Below, piece after piece: positions 1 to 10,906 of a DNA stretch of 26,846 nucleotides (the first letter of the stretch is position 1; each line of letters opens with the position of its first letter). The position numbers were made by a program, and so were the translations under genes. The notes beneath the pieces are model-generated. The model searched no databases, was not told the origin of the DNA, and saw nothing but the letters and a program-made list of their open reading frames with translations. Origin of the DNA: Chromera velia (Eukaryota > Sar > Chromeraceae). The stretch is taken from the NCBI GenBank assembly GCA_018398765.1, contig JAHBMJ010001480.1, positions 1-26,846 of the forward strand. The letters are read 5' to 3'.

Positions 1-358
1 GGGTTGCGAGAGAGAGAGAGAGTGCGCGCGCGTGTGTGTGTGCGTGTGTGAGCGCGCATCGTTGTGTGTGAGTGTGTATGTGTGTTTGAGAGTGGGCGTG
101 CAGCATGGTAAGCGAATGGTTGCTTTCCTCTGTGCTGAATTCGTATGAAAAGAACCACTTTGCGATTCTTCTTGTCTTCTCCTCTTCCCTCTGTCGATTC
201 TGTAGTCCCGCGTCTTCTTTTCCTAGTGCCGGTTTCTGCCTGCCCTGTTTGATCATCAAAACCCCTTGTTCCATGGATATTCCATTGTCTTTTACGTTCC
301 TTTATCTCTCCCTCCTTCCCTGATCTTCTTCCTTCAATGCCGTGTGTTTAATTTGCAG
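1..358 (+). other. Last intron of the SET-domain gene (3' part)
   Basis: The first 100 bases are GA and TG/CG dinucleotide runs. The rest is pyrimidine-rich and ends in an acceptor at 357-358 (atttgcag). I see no coding segment here. The upstream exons lie outside the window. Confidence 0.6.
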
Positions 359-478
359 GGCCTGTTCACTGTGAGGGCCCACGAAGACATCGAGGTGCCT
401 CCAGGCGCTGCGGCAACGGAGCTCTTCGTCTCTTACGGCGAGCAGTGGTGGACTTCCAGGGGGATTGACCCAAAATGA
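359..478 (+). CDS. C-terminal exon of a SET-domain protein (partial)
   Basis: The exon begins in phase 0 after an AG acceptor with a pyrimidine-rich tract and encodes 39 residues to a TGA stop. The peptide contains VPPGAAATELFVSYGEQWW. The pattern acidic-[LIV]-x-PG...EL[FT]xxYGxxYW closes the catalytic SET fold of protein lysine methyltransferases, where the YG tyrosine lines the active site. The earlier catalytic motifs (NHxC region) and any other domains would be in exons to the left of the window. The chain stops 14 residues after YG, so there is no Cys-rich post-SET segment. The substrate cannot be told from this piece. The SET call rests on one motif; the exon call also rests on the acceptor and in-frame stop. 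Confidence 0.7.
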   Translation, partial: GLFTVRAHEDIEVPPGAAATELFVSYGEQWWTSRGIDPK

Positions 479-1300
479 TGTACTGTACCGGCTTGAAAGG
501 AGAGGAATTGGACCAGGTTTAGTTCAGAATCTTCAGATCTTTTTTTTCAAGGATTTGTAACAAAAAATCCGGCAAAAAAAAGATTGAATACATGTCAAAT
601 TGATAATAAACAATAATATTTTAAGTAACAATACACGATCAGTGTAAAAAGCAATTTTTAAATTGAAATATGTAAATTCAGTTTTTAATTGAGTTTTTGT
701 ATGCACCAAGTGGAGGGAGAAAGCGAAGAAGCAGTTTGTTACGCACTCGTAAATCGTGGTGTGTATTTTGTATAAGAAAGCTAAAGATACAGCAAGAGAA
801 CCTAAAGTCTTGCCGTGTATTACAATGTTGTGCACTACGCTAGGCACTACGTTGCGCAGAGTGTTTGAAGATCAAACTAAGGGTGACAAAATTAAGTATA
901 GTTGAGAATGAAATGAAAGGACTCAAAGCCTTGTTAGTGACTTGGGATCTAGCGTCGCTGGGTCTAGGATTTAACCCTCAATCATCATCAGGCGCAGGGC
1001 AGACGTGCTAGCAACAAATCTTAAATGTTTCCCCCCCATTTTTCTCAGACTTTGATCAAGTTACATCATCGCTGCTGACATCGCATACTTTAGTGTACCT
1101 CAGAAATAAATAAATTAGAATAAATTTTTAACTAGATTTTCAAAAAAATCCTTTAAAAAACGGGAGCTCTCTTTTAAAGAAATAAATACTGCAATGCTTT
1201 AAAGGCTTTAATATAGGTCTTGTCATAGGTTCATCAATATGTCTGTATTGTTCTCAGGCTACTAAGATATTGTTTATAAGTATTGGGTTATACGCACTTC
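479..1300. other. AT-rich intergenic stretch, probable 3' flank plus old repeat
   Basis: From about 530 to 1300 the DNA is clearly richer in A/T than the surroundings. A 104-codon open frame on the minus strand (533-847) has ordinary AT-rich composition with no recognisable motif, so I do not call it a gene. A segment near 965-1027 resembles one at 12131-12176. Confidence 0.5.
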
Positions 1301-1764
1301 AGCTTCTTTCTAAGTTCTTTTAATGTTTGTGTTTTTTCTGATGATTCCGATTTTCGGCGCTAGTTTCGGCGATCGAGTCTCCAATCATGACGTTTTTACT
1401 AATTCGATCTTTTGCTTCGATCTACTTTCGACTTTTCCCCGCTCTGAGGATAAAATGATGCTGAAACGCGAAAACGAATTGAAAAGGGAAGAAGGAAACA
1501 ACTAAGAGACATATAGGCTCCAGTCTTTTTTTGTTCCACGACAAGCCGCTAGTACGGCGACTGTATATCTTTTTCTTTCCCCTCTTTCTCAGACAGACGG
1601 ACAAACAGACACTCTAAGATTGACGTCCACCTGAGTCACCATTACCATGCTGCAAGTAATGTTCTCCTCCTTGCTCTCCCAGACCGACCATGGATTACCA
1701 TCGATGCAGGGAAACGATGCAGTACCCGGCGTCCTTCTTTTCTGTGTCGATATGTTTTGACCAT
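1301..1764. other. Intergenic, nothing recognisable
   Basis: Mixed-composition DNA with only short open frames (60 codons on either strand). I see no splice-bounded coding segment, repeat array or RNA gene. Confidence 0.4.
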
Positions 1765-2137
1765 GCATTCAGTTACAACCTCTGATCATGCTAGCCGTGC
1801 AATCAATCAATACACCCCAATGCTGCGTCGTTTTTCCATGCATGCAAAGAGCTACACGCAGAAATGCCGTACAAAATAAGTTCATGGTGTCTCACTGCAT
1901 GCAACGCAAACAGCAAGACACACAATGTTCCCCCCAACCCGAAAGAAATCAAGGGAGAATTTCCCCTTCTTCTGGTCCCTTCTGTTCCCTTCCCGTGCCA
2001 GCAGCAGCAGGAGACCGGACGCTTTAGATGGTCCCCGCCAAAAGCTACGGGAAGAGAATTGAGTGCATCCGCTCTGTGTGTGTAAGAAAAGCCAGGGAGG
2101 GGCTTCGCCTCCTCTGGTTTCTGCTCCAATTTTCATC

Positions 2138-2192
<55 letters not shown>

Positions 2193-2430
2193 TGTGTTTG
2201 TGCGCGTGTGGGTGGGTGGCACATGCCTCTTGTGCATTGATTGCGTGATCCATGCAACCATTCTCTGCTTTCTCTGTTTCTTTCTTCCAGCCGACAGACA
2301 TGCAATTAAAAAAAAAAACGAAATAAACAAAGCCAAGCAGACACGATACGAAGTTTTCCCTCCCCTCCCGCTCAGAGAGAGAGAGAGAGAGAGAGAGCAG
2401 AGGGGATGCACACACAAACATGAGATTGGC
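1765..2430 (+). repeat. Diverged tandem unit, copy A
   Basis: About 660 bp aligning end to end with 2845-3485. Shared landmarks in order: ttaca/actgcaacctctg, a block with GCATGC or its variant, a gtgtctcactg block, CAG repeats followed by a conserved core (2007-2038), a TC microsatellite (about 2149-2189), a gacagaca-A-rich block, then a GA run (2374-2398). The core is far better conserved than its flanks. No coding frame is kept across the unit. Confidence 0.7.
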
Positions 2431-2844
2431 TGGCGGGAGTGCTGCCTCCCTAGGCAGTCACGCGAGTGGGTGCATCAGTAGGACAATCAGCATACAGCGC
2501 TGCGTGGTGAATACGGGAAGGAGGGGGCACACCTTTGAATTGGGTCGAATGTATCCGAACAAACAAAACAAAAAGGAAGGAATCAAGAGAGAAAAAATCG
2601 ACCGAGGCAGAAGAAGACGACAACTTAGGCGCATTGAATCTTTCAGACAAGAAGAAGTCCAGATCCAAGCCAAAAGAAAACGAATTCACCGACAGAAAAT
2701 CTCATGTTTCTCCCACACAGACAAAGAATCAAAATTTGCCCAGCGCCCCCTCCCCCCCAAACCGACCAGAGAGAACGACGAAAGGCTGACCACACCCTCT
2801 TTCCTTTCCTCTTCGTCATGTGCGTTTCAATCATTCCATAAAAA

Positions 2845-3485
2845 TTACTGCAACCTCTGCCGATACTCTATACACATCATACAATGCACCCCAGTGTACC
2901 CTATTGATGTATGCATGCGAAGACATACACGCAAGACGGCCGTACGAAGTTGGTTCACAGAGAGTGTCTCACTGCCACGCAAACAGGCAGACACACACCA
3001 TTCGCCCCACGAAGCGTCGAATCACTCCATCCCCTTCTATGCAACAGCAACAGCAGCCGCAGCAGCAGCAGCAGGAGACCGAACGCTTTAGATGGTCCCC
3101 GCCGGGAGCTTTCAGAATACTGCAAGTGCGTGCATCCCATTTGCAGACAGGCAGGCAGGCACATACTTCGTTCCCTTCTTGCAGCTGCATCAAGGACCCC
3201 CTTCTTTCCTTCCTTCCTTTCAGTCTCTCTCTCTTTGTCTCTCTCTCTCTCTCTCTCTCTGACACATGACTTACTCGCAGGCATTGATCGAATGCATTAT
3301 TGCTTCCTTTGCTTTTTGCTTCCTTCTCTCCCTTCCAACTGACAGACAGACTATCGAATCAAAAAATAAAAGCGATTAAAAAAGCTGAGCTGACACAAAA
3401 AAGGACTGCCTCCTCCCCTCTCCCCCAACTAAGAGAGAAAGAGAGGACTAGCAGAGCGGGAACAAACACAAAAAGCACAATAATC
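2845..3485 (+). repeat. Diverged tandem unit, copy B
   Basis: Second copy of the unit at 1765-2430, in the same orientation and about 1080 bp downstream. It has the same order of landmarks: CAG repeats at 3045-3073, conserved core at 3071-3102, TC microsatellite near 3223-3261, then a gacagacagact/A-rich block. Between the CAG repeat and the core's end only about two positions differ from copy A. Confidence 0.7.
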
Positions 3486-3544
3486 AATATTCACGGGAGT
3501 TGCCCTTCTCCTTCCGCCTCCTCCAGAACGGTAACCAGCGGAAG

Positions 3545-3602
3545 GCAGACAGACAGACAGACAGAAAGAAAGAAAGAAGGAAAGAAAGAAAGAAAGAAAG
3601 AA

Positions 3603-3633
<31 letters not shown>

Positions 3634-3670
3634 GACAGAAAAAGAAAGAAAGAAAAAGAAAGAAAGAAAG

Positions 3671-3701
<31 letters not shown>

Positions 3702-4063
3702 GAAAGAAAGAAAGAAAGAAAGAAAAGAAAGAAAGAAAGAAAGAAAGAAAAGAAAGAAAGAAAGAAAGAAAGAAAAAAGAAAGAAAGAAAGAAAGAAAGA
3801 AAGAAAAAAGAAAGAAAGAGAAAGAAAGAAAGAAAGACAGAAAGAAAAAGAAAGAAAGAAAGAAAGAAAGAGAAAGAAAGAAAGAAAGAAAGAAAGAAAA
3901 AAAGAAAGAAAGAAAGAAAGAAAGAAAAGAAAGAAAAAAAGAAAGAAAGAAAAGAAAGAAAGAAGGAAGAAAGAAAGAAAGAAAGAAAGAAAAGAAAGAA
4001 AGAAACAAAGAAAGAAAAGAAAGAAAGAAAGAAAGGAAGAAAAAGAAAGAAAGAAAGAAAGAA
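3545..4063 (+). repeat. GAAA/GACA polypurine microsatellite (about 0.5 kb)
   Basis: Almost uninterrupted purine strand made of GAAA units with AAAAAG and GGAA variants and blocks of GACA near 3547-3564 and 3603-3632. It keeps long Lys/Glu/Arg or Phe/Leu/Ser frames open on both strands; these are artefacts of the repeat. It lies between copies B and C of the intergenic unit. Confidence 0.9.
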
Positions 4064-4194
4064 GCCGATCAAGGTCAACACGGGAGAGCCAGACAACTAG
4101 GAGAAAGCGACCCTCCCTGATCGTTTCGACTTGTCCTCCAGGAAAAGGAAGGAAAGGAAAAGAAAAGTGACGCAACAACAAAAGCGCACTAAAT

Positions 4195-4500
4195 GAATAT
4201 CGGCATGCAGACACATGTATGCCTTCCTTCCTCCCTTCTCAACTGTCGCTCCCTTTTCTTCTCTTCTCTTCTCGTCTCGCGAAGAAGCAGCAGGAATCCA
4301 AACGCTGTAGTCGGTTCCTGCCAGGAGTTCTGAGAGAGAATGGAGAAGTGGACAGTCATAATGTGAAGGACGGAGAGAATGGCGGTCCTTCCACCAGCTG
4401 GAAGCAGGCAGGAAGGGGGGCCCTTTTTCCGTTTCTGTTCAGTAACACCCTCCCTCTGCCTGCTGAACGTGCATCTATCACGCTTGATTTCGTTGTCTTC
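4195..4500 (+). repeat. Diverged tandem unit, copy C (partial)
   Basis: A third, weaker copy. After a pyrimidine tract it has GCAGCAGG at 4287-4294 followed by a core (4290-4321) matching copies A and B at the positions that form a hairpin. The flanks align only loosely. A 130-codon open frame (4219-4611) covers it but has no recognisable motif. Confidence 0.45.
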
Positions 4501-4796
4501 CATCTGACACTTCTTCAGCACAACGGGCCCACCAATTCAATTCAATTGATCATTCAAGGAGGCGCTGAGGGCAATCAAGGTAGAAGTTACACTGAGGGAC
4601 GTTTTGAATGAATGAACGAATAAATGAATGAATAAATGGTGAATGTCAAAGTATGCGTTGAGTGAACAACCGAAACCGAGACAACATCGATCGATCGATC
4701 GCACACGTGCATGGAACCATCAAGGAATCCTTCTTTCTTTCACACGCACCCACCCACCCACCCACACACACACACACACAAACCCACACACACCAC

Positions 4797-4837
<41 letters not shown>

Positions 4838-5571
4838 TTAGACAGATAGAGATACGAGGGAGGGATGAAGTTCGAGCAACAGAGAAACCCCAAGCGAGCA
4901 GAACGCGTCGCCTTGATTTCACCGTGGGACAGAAGAAAGGGAACAAGGACGGGAAAACACATTTCTTTCTTTCACTCTTTCATTAGTTCTTTCATTCATT
5001 CTTTCATGAGACGCTGCTTTCATTCTTTCATGAGATGCTGCAACAGTCTGATCTCGGCGTTCTGTTCGCACGACTAAAGTGCCTTTCTTTTGCTTCTTCT
5101 TCTTCTTCTTCTTCTTCTTCTTGTGTGCAATTTCATCTTGGAGAGAAAAAATGTGCAGGAAGGAAGAAACGCCAATCACAAAAACAAAACGAAAGAAAAG
5201 AACAAAAGCGCGTGACGCAAGAACGATCCACAAGCCGTCATGCTTCCATCCATCCATCCATCCATCCATCCATCCGTGCATTCAATCTCTAATGAACCTA
5301 TGCAGTCAGGCAGGCAATTTTCTTTTCTCAGACTCCTCCACAGCGACTTTCTTTTTCGACTCCCCCCGCTCTTCAGTCACACCTCCTCTTCTTCCTTCTC
5401 CACCAAAACAGAATTCTTTATTCACAGACCCGTTCTTCGATTCATTTAAATCTAATGTCAAGCTCCGGCTTCTTGTTTTGTTACAGTGCAATTCACGTCT
5501 GCCTTTCTTCGTCCCTTCATGCACTTGTTGGAGCAGTCTCTCACCCACCCACAGCATTCGAAACCTTTCTC
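4501..5571. other. Intergenic with short microsatellites
   Basis: No supported gene. It contains AATG-type repeats (4606-4640), a CCCA/CA run then a GA run (about 4748-4838), a TTC run (about 5095-5122) and a CATC run (5240-5275). The part next to 5571 is the 3' flank of the minus-strand gene ending at 5572. Confidence 0.6.
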
Positions 5572-7669
5572 TCAATCTTCGTAAGATTCGGGTTCGGCCG
5601 CACGGAGCAGACGCTCAACTTCCTCGGCCGTCCCTCCATTGCCCCCCCAACTCACGGACCCACTCGGACCCACACCCTGCGTGCCCGCCGCCGCAGAAGG
5701 CGCCGCCACAGGGGCCGCATCAGAAGGTCCCGCCGCCTCACTCCCACCGCCCACTTCTCGCTCCCGTCTCCGCAGAGACGCCACCATCCAGACCTTTCTC
5801 ATCGCACACAACCAGCATGGCAACTTCCGACTTACCCCCTCGCCATGCAGCCCACTCACCGCTCCCTGTGGGCCCAAACGGTCACCCGAGGCACTTACGG
5901 CTCCTGCCTCTGACTGCGGCCCCTGAGGCGACGCCGCGGCGGCGGCAGCGCCCCCCCCGCCTTCACTTTCAGATGAAGCCAAAGCACCGGACGGCAGCCC
6001 AAGGGAGGAAGCTATTCCTGAATGCCTGCGACTAGCAACGCATTGGGGGGGGGGGTGAGGCGGTGTGTATGCCGCCGCGGCGCGGGACCACTGCATGTCC
6101 TTAGCAAGCGGCTGCGGGGGGGCGGAGCCGGGGGCAGAGAGAACACCATGCGCCGGCAGCACATTGCCGTGGAATCCCCCCCCCCCTGCCGCGGTTTCGA
6201 GAGCCGTCGGTCGGGGTCTCTGTGGTCGGACCGTGTCCTGCCCGATGGCGGTGCGTTGTTGTCTTTCAAGTCTTTGTCGTTTCTCCTCTGCGCACTTCTC
6301 GCACGTCCACGGCCAGGTCACTTCGGAGTCCTCTAGCTCTAGCTCGGCAGGGCTCGTGCCGGACCTCCGCCAGTCTCTCCATCTGCTATCGCCTCCCTGC
6401 CTCCCTTCGGTCTCTGGGGAGGGCGCAGGGGGGGCAGGGGCTGAGGTAAGTAGCTGTGAATGCGAGGAGAGAGTGTGTGGGGGGGAGTGGGAAAGGGAGA
6501 GGGACAAGGAGTCGGCAAGACCTTTGCGAGACATCTCTTGCAATTGTCGTGCTGAAAGGACGGCAGACGCAATAGAGGCAAGCGAAAACGGAGGTCTGTG
6601 TGAGGAGCCGGAGGCTGAGGCTGAGGCGGATTCTGAACCGATGAGAATCTTTTGTTGAAGTTTCGGAACTTCACAAGGCTGCCCCCCCGTGAAGGGAGCA
6701 CTCAAGGTCAATTGGGTCGGGCCCCCTCTCTGGGCCACCAATTGAGTGCCCTGCTGTAGAAATTGGAATTGGGCAGCGGCTTCTGTTGGATCGAGTGCGG
6801 AAGGGAGGGAGCGGGTGACACCCTGAGGCAAACGCAGAGCAAAGAAGAGTGCCTCATCTTCTTCTTCTGCTTCTTCTTCTTCTTCTTCTTTTGCTTCTTC
6901 GACGGCTGTCGTCTGCATTTCTCCTTCACCTTCTGTTTCTCTTCCGAGAATGGGTTCATCTCTTTTTCTATTTTCCGGAGACTGAGTAGGACTCCTCTGC
7001 TCTCGGGCTCCCTCCCCTTCTCTTTGCAGCCGCGCGACTGCCGAGCTTTCATAAAGCTCTCCCCCCTCTTCTTCTTCTTCATCTGTAGCCAGTCGATCTT
7101 CATCTTTTTCTTCTGGAGAGGAGCAGAGAGAGAGAGGGGTTCTGACAGGGACAGGGACGGGTGTCACGGAGGAGAGAGAAGGAGGATCAAGGAAAGACCC
7201 CGGAAAGGGAAAAACCGCAGCAGCCTGAGGGCCCACACCCCCGACCTTGCAGGCAGAGAGGGGAGCAGCCTGTGACGAGGCAGAAGAGGAGGAAACGGCT
7301 GGCGGCGGGCCGGGGGGGCCCTGAGGTCGGACGTGAGGAATCCGCATGGGTTTGGGGATCCGTTCTGGGCCTTCTTCTTCTGACGACTTGGCATGTGGAG
7401 GGGAGGGGAGGAGAGCCTTTTCGGAATCCCGGCACGTGTACTCGCCCAGAGATCCCCTCTCCCCTTCCCCTTCTGCGGCTGTCCATTCAAAGTGAGACCC
7501 TGAGTTGGGGGAGACGGCAAGGAGGGGGGAGGGCTCTTCATGGGGGGCGCCTGCAAATCTGGTGACGTCCTCCGAATGCCGTCTCTGCGCCTGGCTGCTG
7601 GATTGCATCTGAACGTCTGTTCCCCCCTTTTCATTGTCCCTTTTCTTTGCTCCTCCTCCAACATCATTT

Positions 7670-7703
<34 letters not shown>

Positions 7704-10129
7704 GAACAAAAGGACGAGACAGGGGAGTTGGAGGAAAAGGGAATCCTCCAGCGGAAGAAGAAAGAAAGGAAGCAGAGCCCCTTATGTGCTTCCCCCCTTT
7801 CTCTGCAACACCACCCGCTGCTGCTGCTGCAACCCCCCCCATCACACCACGCCCCCCCGGAGGCTCAAAGGCCACCTTCGGAGTCGGACCCGCAGACGCG
7901 GCCGCCGAGCCCCCCGGAGAAGAGACAGCCCCCTCTCCTCCTCCTCTCTGTACTGCGCCTATGCCTCTCCCAGAGAAGACACGAGCCCCCCCCACAGGGA
8001 TTGCTTCTGTGGAGGAGGCACCACTGCAAGGGTGAGGATGCACACCAAAGGGCAGAATTTGGATGTCAAAATTCTCTCCTGCCGTCTCCCCCTGCTGCTG
8101 CTGCTGCTGTGCCCTGAAGGGAACCCCCGACCTCTCTCTGCTGTCTCCCCCAGGCACTCGAAAAGGACTCCAACTCTCCTCATCGTCATCGCGTCCTCCT
8201 CCTCCGTACGGTGAAGCTGCTGCTGCTGCTGCTGCTGAGTGTTGCTGCAAGCCCGTCTGGTGTTGTCCAATGCCAAACAGCGCTCCCCCCCCCGCCCACT
8301 CTCGGGGGGACCGTTGTGCAGGCTGCTGACAGGGACTGGCGGCACTCCCCCTGCAATGAGAGCAGACCAAAAAGGTAGGGGAGATGAAAGGGTCGAGCGA
8401 AAAACACGAATGCATGCAGTGAGGACGCAAGGAAGGCACCTGTTCTCCTTCCGATATGTTCCTTCTATGAACTTGACAAGAGGACAATGCAGAGTCAAAA
8501 ACGCCTCGGGGGGAGAGGCAGACGGACAGTCTAGACCAGAGCTAGCTGCCAGACTCCCAAAAGGAACACCTTCACGCACGCAGACATACACACAAACGCA
8601 CGCACGAACGCAACGAAGGAGCACAACAGACCGTGCGATTCGTTCCCTCCCTCCCTCTCTTCTTCTTCTTCCGTTCGGGACGGACGACAGCCAGACAGAC
8701 AGACAGACAGATGGAGCTGGAGATCGAGAACGAGAATGGACAACAACTTCATCCAGCCCCCCCCCCCNCCCCCTTCCCCCTGGAATACAACAACTGACCT
8801 GTAGACATGCTTCACATCTGCCCAATTAGGAGGCACAGTCACTGCAGAAGCCCCCCCTCCTTCTTCGAAGGGACTCCGAAGGGTCTCGCCGGAGAACGGC
8901 ATCGCAGACCGATGGGCTGCCGAGGGATAGTCCGGCATCGTCAAGGAAGGGGCTGGAATCGGAATGGGAATGGGAAGAGGGGACGATCCGAAAGGAGAGA
9001 GGAGCGGATGCGAAAGAGACGGAGATGCTGCTGCGGCTGCAGGAGGGAAGTCCCGGCCAGAAGAGGAAGAAGAAGAAGAAGAAAGGCCGACGCGAGAGGT
9101 GACCGAGGAGTCAGGTGGGGGTGCGGTTAGCAGGGGAGGTTGAGCGGTTTGGAGGGTATCGAGACTTCTCAGGGGGGGATAAGACGCTGCTGTTGTTCTT
9201 CCCGTCTGATCGCGAACAAAGGAGGGGGGGATGGAAGGAGAAGGAGGGGGCGGGGTGGCTCCGTAGAGGTCCATCTGGGGAGGCCTCGGGGGTCTTTCAG
9301 GAGACGGAGACGGCGTTCCTCTGCTTCGTGGTGGTTTTGGAATTTTTGGCACGACTGGTCTGCGTGTGGGAGGAGAGGAGTCTGGTAGCAGTAGAATGGA
9401 AGGAGGGGGGGCTTCTTGGGATGCTCCGAGAGGCGGAGGGGGAGGGGGTGTGCCCGATGATATTTGCGTTCTGGAGGGAAAGGAAGGGTAGAGACTTGAA
9501 GGCACAAATGGATCGTCGTGCTTGATTGCGCTGGGAGGAGGCACGGGAGGAGGGGGGGGAGGGAGAAGAGCAGGACGGGCAGTAGAGCTGCTACTGCCGC
9601 CAGTGATAGGAACTACTTGCCCCCCCTTGCCTCTGTGGGTGTGAGTGGCTGAGTGAGGAGGCCGGTCTGTACACAGGTGTGCACCCGGTTGCGTCAATGG
9701 AGACTCCTCCTTTGTGTCAAGTCTGTAATCTCCTCCTTCCTCCTGCTGCATCACCCCTTCCTGACCCTGGCAGTGGCTTGCAGCATCTGCTTCTGCATGT
9801 GCCTTCCCTCCGTCTTTCCGGGGGGGCTTTGAAGTCCGGGGGGGCGGAGGCAGGCCCTGCGACCGCAACCAGATCTTGAAGATTGAAGACCCCGGCTGAA
9901 TGTGGCGGTGGGCGCGGGGTTGGAAGGAGTGACCCCTCCTCGTCTGCCCCACGCGCTCTGGAAGACCCCCACCGTCACTGGGTAGACCTGGGCCTGGAGA
10001 CTGACTGGAGGGGGGTTGCACATTGGGGCCGGTTTCTGTTTGTGGTCCCTGGGCAGCAGTGGCATGGAAGGGCGGGGGCTGTTCTGTGGGGAGACGGGAA
10101 TCGGCAGCTGGGGGTACGGTGCTTCTCAT
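5572..10129 (-). CDS. Large low-complexity protein with two CxxC motifs, two exons
   Basis: Exons 8799-10129 and 5572-8350 join through a 448-base intron (donor CTACAG|GTCAGT, acceptor ctcattgcag). The phases agree and give 1369 residues. The ATG at 10127-10129 is chosen because an in-frame TAG lies 24 bases upstream. Residues 1-430 are Pro/Ser-rich with proline runs. The long second exon has Ala, Gln, Ser and Glu runs (poly-Ser near residue 664 from a CAG-type repeat). WTCEKC lies near residue 1124 and CWLC near residue 1288; these could be zinc ligands, but they are 160 residues apart and I recognise no named finger. No signal peptide or membrane segment is visible. It is probably a disordered nuclear or scaffold protein. 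An extra intron inside exon 2 cannot be excluded. Function unknown. Confidence 0.72.
8351..8798 (-). other. Intron of the low-complexity gene, with an ambiguous base
   Basis: GT-AG intron between the two exons. On the plus strand it contains a poly-C run interrupted by an N at 8768, the only ambiguous base in the window. There is also a CAGA run near 8692-8712. The N lies in the intron and does not affect the protein. Confidence 0.7.
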
Positions 10130-10906
10130 CTGTCTGTATGGTTCCGGGCCGAGCTATTGCACTTGAGCACGTCTCCAGAACTTCAATCCGCAACAGGCCA
10201 GCTGACTGAGTATCTCCGGAAACGGCCGAATCGTTCGTCTTCAGCTTTGTCACCCCACAGAGGAGACTGGAAGACTTTGAGCTAGAGTAACTCTGATGTT
10301 TTCCAAGTGCCACTGGCACAGTTCCTCCTTATCCCAATAAAGTTCTTGATGAAGGCATGTTGTGGGCAATCGTATACAACCTTCGTCTTTGTCTATGAAG
10401 CTAGAAATCTGAGTGATTGAGCAAAGATGTGGTCCCAGCTTCTTACTAAGCTGCCCAGTCTGACTGCATGAACCGTCAAGTGAAGGACTTCAATAATGGA
10501 CCCCGGCAACTACCAGCTTTCCTTCCCTGGGGTGGGCACCATGCATGCACCGCGCGTGGGCCTGGCCGAGCCGCGCGCGCGGGCCCCGGCGCTGCATGCC
10601 GGACTTTTGTCTGACCTTCATGCACCAGGCTTGCAACAGCGTCTTCCGTTTCCGAGGTCTGTTGCTTTCAATAAAGGCGGTTTCGACGCTACCCAGCCTC
10701 ACCGTTTCGGATCCTCCCACATACTCCGAAATGTCTGTAGGCAGTAGCAGGCAAGGGCAGAGGAGTGTATTGGTATACATATGCACGGCACTGTCAAAGG
10801 AAGGACTCTGTTGTACTAAGTTGCTTTCCACCCTGCCTGTTGTCCAGTTTCATTTCTGTTGGTCACACTTCATTCGTCGGCCTGTATAGCTATCGAGGCC
10901 GTCAAA
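10130..10906. promoter_or_regulatory. Divergent promoter interval
   Basis: 777 bases separate the start codons of the minus gene (10129) and the plus gene (10907). Near 10541-10600 there is a CpG-rich segment (CGCGCG, GGGCCCCGGCG) flanked by two GCATGC palindromes, at about 10543 and 10594. GCATGC-type sites are known promoter elements in apicomplexan relatives, read by AP2 proteins. The short open frames here are unconvincing. That this segment drives both genes is inferred from position. Confidence 0.45.

Noticed and set aside
533-847. 104-codon AT-rich open frame on the minus strand, possibly organelle-derived
   Set aside because: No motif recognised, composition explains the hydrophobic residues, and no splice or start context supports it.
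1323-1505. 60-codon plus-strand frame with a hydrophobic start
   Set aside because: Short, no conserved motif, and a frame of this length is expected by chance.
3300-4214. Long open frames rich in Lys/Glu/Arg (+) or Phe/Leu/Ser (-)
   Set aside because: They are produced by the GAAA microsatellite, which has no stops in several frames; no non-repeat domain is present.
5079-6035. 318-codon open frame on the plus strand
   Set aside because: It starts in a TTC run and its second half is antisense to the minus-strand exon, whose frame is longer and joins in phase across an intron.
6065-6658. 197-codon plus-strand frame with a GAG|GTAAGT donor-like site at 6453-6459
   Set aside because: It lies wholly antisense to the long minus-strand exon and has no acceptor or partner exon; a single donor-like match is expected by chance.
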